From contig OX335651.1 of assembly GCA_946894095.1 (NCBI GenBank), positions 12,546,501 to 12,610,500 of the forward strand: a stretch of DNA of 64,000 nt. Reading direction: 5' to 3'. The stretch is from Incurvaria masculella (lineage: Eukaryota; Arthropoda; Insecta; Lepidoptera; Incurvariidae). A model generated the notes under the pieces. The model saw only the letters and a program-made list of their open reading frames with translations. It made no database searches and had not been told where the DNA came from. Numbering within the stretch: position 1 is the stretch's first letter; each line of letters opens with the position of its first letter. A program made the translations under genes and the position numbers. Of this stretch, positions 56,106 to 64,000 are shown in pieces.

Positions 56106-58009
56106 CAATAAAACTAGGCGTTTGCATAAAAAAACCAATGCAACTACATATGTGAGCTATGGAATTAACCTATTTACAATCCAGACCAACTGACGCGTGC
56201 TAAGTTAGCGTATTCATATAACGCAAAATAATTTTAGTTCGAAGCTAAAAAAACAATCGCAATGCTTGCGTCACAGAAGTCGAGTTTGGTATGTGTTGAT
56301 TTCTTAACTTGATATTTAATGCAAATCATGGAATTGATATTATCATTACTTTGCAGTATTTCCATTTTGTAAAGTCATCTAACGAAGAACAAAAACAGTA
56401 TGTTAACTGATCATGTACCAGTTCAATCTGAGAATTTTGGATTAAGCTCCCTCTTAACAATTGAGTCATATCAAATTAGCCTAACGACTTTTTAAACCAA
56501 CCATAGTTAGATAAAGTCACAGGCTGTGATGAATGCTCTGCAGATAAAAGGAAAACGCTTTTTACGCGTGTGAGTTCTTTCTATGTGTGAGTTACGTTAC
56601 AACCAATTATTTTTTCTCAGTTTGATCAGTCTGCTTCGGAATCAATATACACCAGAACATAGCTTCCCTCAAAGTAATATATTTCAATGGAAATAATTGA
56701 AAACGAAATATCAGCTAAATTGAAACGCAGCGATGAGGACTCGACGTCGATGCCGCGTTTAAAGTACGAAATAGTGTGGGAGGCATAAGAGAGCGCGAAG
56801 CGGATTAACTTTAGTATGTAAACAAAACAAAACGTGAGTGTGCAGTGTCTCCACCCCAGCTGCCTTCGCCGCCCGCGCCGCCGCCCGCCCACGGCACACA
56901 GGCGCGCTCAGTGCCGTTTCCGAAGCCGTCACGCGCCACGTGATGTTTTAACTAAAAGCCTCTGCTAAGCCCTGCATAAGTTTATACCGCTCATATTAAT
57001 CGACTTAAGTATGGTTGTCTTAGAACGGAGGCTTCCTTATAGGTTTTATTAAGAAAGGAAAATTCTGACAATTTTGAAACTAGTGGGCGTCTGACACATT
57101 ATTAAATGAAAAAAAAACGAGATTCGCCATTATATTACACTTACTGGCGACCCGCCCCAGCTTCGCCCAGATTTTTAACGCAATTTTTAAAACTGACATA
57201 GGTACCCCACAGAATACCGCAATCCGTTCTGTCATTCCATAGTAGTGCACGAAGCGAAATGACAATTCAGTTAAACACGAGATTGATGAGAGTACTGAAG
57301 CTCTGTCTCTTCGACAGCAAAAGTGTCGGTGTCGCTGTCTCTTTGACAGCAAAAGGGTTCGGACAGATTATCCCTCTAGGTCATCCATGCGCCAAAGGCG
57401 CGATAAGTAGCGTAGTTCAAAAAATTGTGAAAACGCTCATAGATGTACAGAGAAATCCAATGCAGTTTTCAGTATTATGTTGATGTCCACTAACAGCGAA
57501 GATACTAACCAACAATACGTGCAATCATGTAAACATATTTCGCCCAGAAAACTGACCAGGAAAAATCGGTAGTCCTTCTTTATTACCCTTGGTTATGGAA
57601 TAAAAATGTATCGTTTTGATTATAAAAGGAAGCTCGGGCAAAAGTTTTAATATTGTGGAGTTTTCATCGCGTTAAGATTTCCGAGTGGCATTAGAGCTAG
57701 AGACATATTATTTAACATTATGTTTTTTAGTGACGGAAGCACATTGTCTGCTCAAATTCGAATGCAAATATGTCACTATAGTTCACTATATTGCAGCAAG
57801 TAAGCGAAACGCTGGTCCTTAAAGTAACATGCAAAAGTCGAAGTTACCTCAGACATAGTAATAAAGAAGGAAGGTGCGATGCATATTAGATATGTATTAA
57901 TGGTTACAATATCGTTTTCCATAAATTTAATAATACATTAATTTTGTCAGACTCCAGACGAGTCTGTTTGATAAAAAAAAAGTTATATGTAATTTGTTTC
58001 GACCGTAGT
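56106..58009. other. Mostly AT-rich; GC-rich patch at 56840-56940
   Basis: A short direct repeat (GACAGCAAAAG twice, 57315-57352) is present. No gene recognised. Confidence 0.45.
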
Positions 58010-58375
58010 TTAGCAGATAACGCCTGTGGTATATTATGGTAAAGACAAAGGGTTCTCATTTATTTCTTATCCGAGATCGGAATGTGCATTCTCGTCGAGA
58101 ACCCCAATCATTCCATGGTTTGGAGCCCGTGTAAAATTGTAGGTCGTTACCTATTTACTGGGTGTAGACCGCCAGGTTTGGTACCGTCGCATTTAATGAA
58201 AGGTCATCGAAGCGAGAATGAAAATAGTCCGTGTTTTCCATCCCGATTAAAGTTGCCGCGACGTATAAAGAAGGTCTTGGTACGGGCACAAGAAATGATC
58301 CCATGTGGTACGTCGGGTTAGTATCATGACAGTGTGTTAAGTGTTTTATTAGCCGTCCTTGTTTGGTTCCATGAA
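58010..58375 (+). repeat. SINE, degenerate copy
   Basis: TAGTTTAGCAGATAACGCC may be the old head. TTGGTACCGTCGCATTTAAT, AGGTCATCGAAGCG, GTCCGTGTTTTCCATCC and CGTCGGGTTAGTATCATGAC follow SINE body order. Confidence 0.6.
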
Positions 58376-58394
58376 AATAATACTTTTAATACTT

Positions 58395-58486
58395 TACTTC
58401 TATGAAACAGAGAAGGTCCCAGAGTGCAACAGCACGGTTTTGTACCGAGCCCGCGATTGAGTTAGTCCCGCCGGGTTGGGCTGCCT
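58395..58486. mobile_element. End fragment of TTAA MITE family C
   Basis: GAAACAGAGAAGGTCCCAGA, GCAACAGCACGG and CCCGCCGGGTTGGGC match 21275-21360. It is followed by CTGCCTTAAA, so the TTAA side is kept and the other end is missing. Confidence 0.75.
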
Positions 58487-58970
58487 TAAAGTAGAATAAC
58501 TCATACTAATATTTTTATGTACACCAATCACCAATAACTGGCTCTTACCCATACTTATACATACACATACACATATACACATAACTACACACCTTTACAC
58601 AACCCTGCTTATGTACTTTTCATGCACACCCATACCCAACCACAAATAATAGAATTCTAGTCTAAAATACTCAATCACACAAACCAGCACATTTGACACT
58701 AAACTTCTCAGAGTCGATAGCGATTATTCGCAGTTCACATTAAAACTGTTGTTTTCCGTCGGTTGCACCCTACTACACAGAATTAAATTCTTTTGTAGGT
58801 TGCACAGTGCACATATGTAGAACTTTAAAGACTGGGTAGAAAAAAGAAATGTATGCTACCTGTTCATGCTATATCTGTACAGTTACCTACTTACCTAGCG
58901 TGTGAAATAAATAAATAAATAAATAAAATATTGAAAATCTCATTAGGAAATGCCGCTATAACATACTCTA
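58487..58970. other. AT-rich with CACATA low complexity and AAAT microsatellite
   Basis: A CACATA-rich tract at 58559-58582 and (AAAT)n at about 58907-58928. No gene. Confidence 0.6.
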
Positions 58971-59290
58971 CGAGCTCTTGGCCAGTTGGGAGCACCCAGC
59001 CGCCCGACACGTTCCGATTATTGACTTAAAACTTTTACGAGCTTTTTATTTACTGGAGCGCGGCCGGTGTCCGACTTGTATAATGCCTCGCCAGTTAGCC
59101 GAGGCCGACTCGGCGCGTCAAAAAAAGTTGCCGTTTGTTGGCGCTACGTGCGCCCGCCGAGGAAATCTTGGCTCGCAGACTCGACTCGCATCGGCCCGAA
59201 ACTTGGAAAGTTGACCTGGGGACGTCAAATCGTCGAGTCGCTTTTGTTAATTTAGTTTTTGGATCGTTTCTTTAGGGTCGTTTTTGGCCC
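58971..59290. promoter_or_regulatory. GC-rich island, candidate conserved non-coding element
   Basis: Includes CCGATTATTGACTTAAAAC, TTTTTATTTACTGGAGCGCG and AGTTAGCCGAGGC. Overlapping short frames without domains. Conservation untested. Confidence 0.35.
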
Positions 59291-59995
59291 GCAATTATTG
59301 TGAAATTAAAATGAAACACTTCTGAAGGCCTTTTAATATACTTTTAAAATGGTTATAATGTTAAAAAAACAGGCAGTTAAAAAAATTATTTCTACGAGCT
59401 GATTTTTCAATAGTCTGATAAACAACCAGATAATTATTCGACGGATTTATTTACGCTTCTGCTTATCCATCAGATTTTAGTAAGTCCATACATACCGATG
59501 CTGATACATTTATATCCATGTACTGTTAGGTTTTGTGAAATACAACATTATTTGTTAAAGATCACTTATGTCCCGAGGTTTATGCGTGACATTTACGTAA
59601 CCTTACTTTTTAACTTTTAACGTTCCTAGTCTTAAACGATAGCATATCCAATATCCAAAGTATAACAATAAATCAGAACGGTATTCATAACTCAAGTGTT
59701 TTGTGAGTTGCAATGGCTTCTTTAGAAAAAGTTTGCGAATCTTTTATGTCGGTACGGAGCAGTCGGTGCGCGAATCCAACTTGCACTTAGCCGATTTCAT
59801 TCTTATCCAACAACTTTATACATTTTATTAAAGAAACTGCTGCACACAATTATTAACGAAAGAAAACTTGAGTTTTCTATTCACTAGGAAAATCCAACCG
59901 ATTGCCAAGACATTTCTGGAGCTGCCTACGGACCTATCCTAGGACCCCTCTAAGAACCAAAATATCTGAATTTAATTGTTTCTAAACTCGACTCC
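59291..59995. other. AT-rich non-coding
   Basis: 59745-59800 (GGTACGGAGCAG ... CTTGCACTTAGCCG) is a decayed GGGTTCCG-type tail. Nothing else recognised. Confidence 0.45.
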
Positions 59996-60360
59996 TGATG
60001 CATCATTTTACCCTCCGACTCCGAAGGGATGAAGGGTCTATCTCTCTGTGTTCTATCCTTTTAACCATGGAAAATGCTCGTCGGAGCTGCATAACGCTGT
60101 CCCTCCGTCCCTTTTCTACCATCGCACAACGCGTAACAGGCAGAAAATGCAGCAGTTCACTGTTGACTTTAAACAATTCAGAACCAACCGATCCTCTAGG
60201 TCCTTTATATATATGGGGTCGGTAAACTATGTAATGTACACCCTGCCGAGTTATTTCCCCCAAACTTAGTCTGAAGAAGCACCTGGCCGGCCGGAATGGT
60301 TTTCGCAGTCCCCTTAAAAGTTCAAAAGCTCATGGGCGTCATCGGGCACATTAATAGATA
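59996..60360 (-). repeat. Old Helitron-related repeat, copy opposite to 44940-45300
   Basis: Read on the minus strand: CCATGAGCTTTTGAACTTTT near 60330, CCGGCCGGCCAGGTGCTTC, then AGGATCGGTTGGTTC, CTGCCTGTTACGCGTTG and GACGGAGGGACAGCG. The plus strand at 44945-45210 has the same order (GAACTTTCACGGGGG, CCGGCCGGCCAGGTGCTG, GGATCGGATGG, CTGCCTGTTCTGCG, GACGGAGGGACAGCG). Confidence 0.65.
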
Positions 60361-60554
60361 CTGACGTACGCCATATATCGCGCTTTACATACAAAAATAT
60401 GTTCCTAGCACAAAGCGAACAGCTCAAAAAGCATTTAAGAGTGAGGGAGAAATCTTGATTTCCCCATTATAGGAAACGTTAAAAAAAGACCGCCTTCAAA
60501 AAAACACACCGGAATTAAAAACCAAAAAAAAATTTGTTACTTTTAATTAATGTA
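60361..60554. other. AT-rich non-coding
   Basis: Nothing recognised. Confidence 0.5.
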
Positions 60555-61213
60555 CGATAAACTATTTTCTCTACAACCGACCATCAGCATACTTTAAATA
60601 TGATCATAGAAAAATATACTAAATACAATAAAAATGTCTACATTTGTTTTATAGATTTCGAAAAAGCTTTCGACTCAATGAGATTTTTAATGAGAGCGCT
60701 CTGCAATCAAGGGGGTTCATAGAACCTATATAAATTTAAAAATAAATGTTTACGATAACATTACAGCGAACATACAATTAGATATAGAAGGTCCATTAGT
60801 CAAGATAGAAAGAGGGGTCAAGCAAGGAGATCCACTGTCACCTATCGTATTTAATTGTCTTCTCGAAGAAGCCTTCAGACAACTTCACTGGGACGATTAT
60901 GGCATCAGCATAGGTGGGAAATTACTTTCCGCTCCTAGATTCCCCGATGATATTGCTTTGGTCTCTGAATCCCCGGAAAACCTTTATAACATTGTAAAAA
61001 GCATATTTATCACAGGACTGAAAGTTAACTACGCAAAAACAAAGATAATGACGAACGCCGAAAGACTAGCTCTATCAATTTGATAATTAAGAGTTGGAAT
61101 ATGTTGATGTTATAAAACATTGTTGATATTTAGGACAACTGCAGTCATTTTATGGCAGACTAGAAAAAGAGATAGATCTTTTGGAAAAAAATATTGGGCA
61201 CTGAAATGAATAT
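60555..61213 (+). pseudogene. RTE-type reverse transcriptase fragment, interrupted by a MITE
   Basis: A plus-strand trace of an RTE-clade reverse transcriptase: FIDFEKAFDS (60648-60677), RGVKQGDPLSPIVF (60811 onward), FPDDIALVS (60939 onward; FADD or YADD is expected, so one catalytic-box residue is altered), NYAKTKIM, then GRLEKEI and KKYWALK before the sequence ends at the TTAA junction. Several frameshifts and a stop make it dead. Endonuclease and tail are missing. Confidence 0.75.
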
Positions 61214-61217
61214 TTAA

Positions 61218-61536
61218 GAACGGCCCGTAAGCTGTGCTCCCCATACAAACGTAGTTTACTAATTACTTGGAAACCGCTATTCCGATTAAATTGAAATTTA
61301 ATATCTAATATCAGGTAATAAATATCTGTGTCTGCACGCTTTTGTTTTTTGAAAACTCCAAACCGAATGAAATTAAAGCAAAACGAAAATCTTCATACGA
61401 ATTTTGTTTACCCTGTGGTTTGACCCAGAATACATTTACCGAAAAACAATGACATGCAGAGACAGATATTTGGAGCGTAATATTAGATACCAAATATCAA
61501 GTAGGTTGGAACAGTGGTTTTCAAATTATTAGTAAA
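61218..61536. mobile_element. TTAA MITE family B, copy truncated by a Helitron
   Basis: Begins GAACGGCCCGTAAGC right after TTAA (61214-61217) and follows the 18408 copy to ATTATTAGTAAAC. There it is replaced by the Helitron end, so its right terminus is missing. Confidence 0.8.
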
Positions 61537-62715
61537 CTAGCTGCGGTACCCGGCTCCGCTCGGGTTAGTGTCGGCTAAATTATTTCATGGATAAAATGTA
61601 GCCCACATGACTGGTCCAAAATAGGGTAAAACTGGTCCAGTACAATGTATCCATCTACCAAATGTAATCAAGATTCCGAATTCGAGCCGAAATAGCATGA
61701 TTTAGTGAGTAACATCCAATAATTCCCATGCAGAGGTTCGTTTAAATTTAGTATATTACAAAAAAAGCATTTGCCGCCAGAACCTTTCTGCACTTGCACT
61801 GCTACATTGCTCACCTAGTAAGTAAGTAACGTGTAACTTAGGTAATTTTTCAAGGACTCCAACCCACAGCCAGCCTCAATATGAAAACAGGAACCCATCT
61901 TGAACCTGACTGCTCCCAGAGATGCTATACATTGATAAAATACGCACATAAATCGGGTAAGAGGTTCGCATGTTATAAGATTTAACACTCACTACTCACC
62001 CCTCTGGTAATGAAGTTTTATATTATGTAGCCTATAAGTTTTGAGTAGAATCCGGCTAGACGTAGATACAATCCGCATCTATATCGAGTAATTGGTTCTC
62101 AAGGATTTTATTCTATTGGTCGCACCTCTGGCGACTTAGCGTGGCCCTAAAGTTGCGGGAAATACCAAGCCGTATTTCCATACAATTAGTAAAAGTAAGC
62201 GCCTCTGCCGCCCTCCTCACCCTCCAGCCGTCGCCCTCCAGCCGAGCCGTGCAGAGCATTGCAGTTTGTATGACAGCCTCATCTTAGCGTAAGCGGAACT
62301 GAATTCTATTTAGCCTATCCTAATTCCCGGGTGGTTAAATGTACGTGTACTAAGTTTCATCTAATTCAAACACATTCTAATTCAACGGTCAATGACGTCT
62401 GCCCTCACGCGTCTGCCCGTGTTCCAACCCTCCCCGCCCCCGGCCCCGCCCCTCGCCATCGCCGCCCCCCGGTTGTAGAACCTCGCTACCGGCATCGTTT
62501 TCGCAGCCCCGTGAAATTCTAAAGCCCATGGGCACAATATCTTTGTAAATTGTAGCCTATGTGTTATTCTGATGTATAAGCTAATTATTGTAAAGTTTCA
62601 TCAAAATCCATTCAGTAGTTTTTACGTGAAAGAGTAACAAACATCCATCCATCCATCCATCCAGCCATCCATCCATGCATTATTACAAACTTTCCCCTTT
62701 ATAATATTATTAGGA
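61537..62715 (-). mobile_element. Non-autonomous Helitron, copy 4 (1179 bp, more diverged)
   Basis: CTAG at 61537, TC at 62715 on the minus strand, T and A flanks. Same plan as copies 1-3 (SINE-derived segment near 61815-61945, ATCC tract at about 62643-62677, C-rich part) with scattered substitutions and small indels; the 69-codon frame is broken. Clearly older than copies 1-3. Confidence 0.85.
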
Positions 62716-63039
62716 TTAGGATTTAAAAATTGCATACGCAATCCTTGCTCGTTGATCGCTTCTTATATTAATGAAAACCTTATCAAAAAAAGTCCGTTTC
62801 GTGGCTTGTAAGAAGTAAACGAAGAAATAAAGGCAGATAGTGATTAAAAAGTAAGCTCCGCCGTCACCCCCCCCCCCCCCCCTCTAGAGCCGTGGGCCTC
62901 CCGCCGAGCCGCGCGGAGAATTCCGGTTGAGTAAGTTTCATCGAATTCGGATGATCGGTTTGAGAGTTATGGAGGAACATAGATACATTCATACAGAACT
63001 GATTTCCAAAAATCATCAATTTAGTCTTAGTATCATACA
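62716..63039. other. AT-rich spacer with C tract
   Basis: A run of about 17 C at 62867-62882, followed by GCCGTGGGCCTCCCGCCGAG. It could be debris of another Helitron interior. No gene. Confidence 0.45.
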
Positions 63040-64000
63040 TCTAATAAATATTATAAAGGGGAAAGTTTGTAATAATGGATGGATGGATGGATGGATGGAT
63101 GGATGTTTGTTACTCTTTCACGTAAAAACTACTGAATGGATTCTAATGAAACTTTACAATAATATAGCTTATACATCAGAATAACACATAGGCTACAATT
63201 TATGTGCCCATGGGCTTTAGAACTTTCACGGGGCTGCGAAAACGATGCCGGTAGCGATACTTCACACTAGAGGGAGAGGAGCCGGGGGCGGTGGCGGGGA
63301 GCGGCGGCGGGGGGAGGGCAGACGTCGTGACTGTTTGGTGTCCGTTTGGCGAATTTTCAAGGCACTAGCGATTTGTAAAACTTAGTACATGTACATTTAA
63401 CTACCCGGGAATTAGGATTGGCTAAATAGAATTCAGTTCCGCTTACGCTAAGATGGGGCTGTCATACAAACTGCAATGCTATGCACGGCTCGGCTTTGCG
63501 GCGGCAGCGCTTACTTTTACTGAAGTACGGCTTGGTATTTCCTGCAACTTTAGGACTACTTGGCATCACGCTAAATCGCCGGAGGAGCGACCAACAGAAT
63601 AAAATCCTTGAGAACCAATTACTCGATTTAGATGTGCATTGTATCTACGTCTAGCCTGATTCTACTAAAAACTTATAGATTACATAATATAACGCTTCAT
63701 TACCAGAAGTGTAAGTAGTGAGTCTTAAAGTCTTATAACATGCGAACCACTTACCTGATTTATATGCGTATTTTATCAATGTATAGCATCTCTGGGAGCA
63801 GTCAGGTTCGAGATGGGTTACTGTTTTCGATGTTGAGGCTGGCTGTGGGTTGGAGTCCACGCAAAACTTACCTACGTTACACGTTACTTACTAGGTAAGC
63901 AATGTAGCAGTGAAAGTGCAGAAAGGTTCGCGCGGCAAATGTTTTTTTTTTAAATACCCACCAAACGTCAACGAAGCTCTAAATGGGAATTATTGGATGT
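63040..64000 (+). mobile_element. Non-autonomous Helitron, copy 5, runs off the window
   Basis: Starts TCTAATAAATATTATAAAGG after an A at 63039, with the GGAT tract (63076-63106), the G-rich segment at 63281-63318 and the SINE-derived segment at about 63765-63900 following. Close to copies 1-3. The 3' hairpin and CTAG lie beyond 64000. Confidence 0.85.

Noticed and set aside
1..64000. A new defence-like or biosynthetic gene cluster
   Set aside because: The only protein traces are transposase and reverse transcriptase; there is no set of linked host or prokaryote-like genes.

Overview
The window looks like a stretch of a lepidopteran (moth or butterfly) genome, from an intergenic desert or a very large intron. 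No complete host protein-coding gene is visible. The attribution is an inference from repeat types: short Helitrons ending in a GC-rich hairpin plus CTAG and carrying an ATCC/GGAT microsatellite, a tRNA-headed SINE, RTE-type and CR1/Jockey-type non-LTR debris, and the repeat that opens with GGGTTCCGTACCC. These are types I recall as common in moth and butterfly genomes; I could not run a database search. Coordinates of repeat edges are read by eye and are approximate except where exact ends are stated.

Layout. 1-1150 is AT-rich and featureless. 1163-4635 (minus) holds a P-element-like (THAP9-type) transposase. It can be assembled from three exons joined by phase-1 introns with good splice sites. 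The RNase-H-type acidic motifs are present, but two single-base frameshifts break it and no THAP zinc finger is visible. 4.7-13.4 kb is mostly degenerate repeats and GC-rich non-coding islands, including a 111-bp MITE at 5826, RTE debris at 7090 and a GGTAGG-type microsatellite at 12.39 kb. 13463-15785 is a head-to-tail pair of nearly identical Helitrons separated by two bases. 16-24 kb has an unclassified dispersed repeat, a perfect 19-bp hairpin, a MITE nested in another TTAA-flanked MITE (18.0-18.9 kb), a second copy of the outer MITE (20835-21364) and a foldback MITE at 23.35 kb.

24-33 kb has SINE and RTE fragments, a 240-bp tandem array interrupted by a Helitron (29260-30419), and GC-rich islands that could be conserved regulatory DNA. 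33-49 kb continues with local duplications, a Helitron inserted in a GGGTTCCG repeat (38077-38554), SINE copies, a TTAA-flanked MITE (42828-43178), an old 2.8-kb Helitron (44010-46806) with another MITE inside, and a foldback element (47348-47832). 49370-51765 (minus) carries the longest open frame, 689 codons of non-LTR reverse transcriptase with an intact YADD box. 52-60 kb is again GC islands, SINEs and AT-rich DNA. The right end (60.5-64 kb) is layered: an RTE fragment is interrupted by a TTAA MITE, which is cut by a Helitron, and a further Helitron in the opposite orientation runs off the window.

The most interesting points are: the young Helitron family carries a piece of the local SINE and is therefore composite; several insertions can be dated relative to each other from nesting; the P-like transposase keeps its catalytic residues although it is broken; and an unclassified repeat with the core GTTGGAACTCGAGAA recurs five times, mostly next to GC-rich islands. 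I found no CRISPR array, rRNA, functional tRNA gene, prokaryotic operon or new defence-like system.
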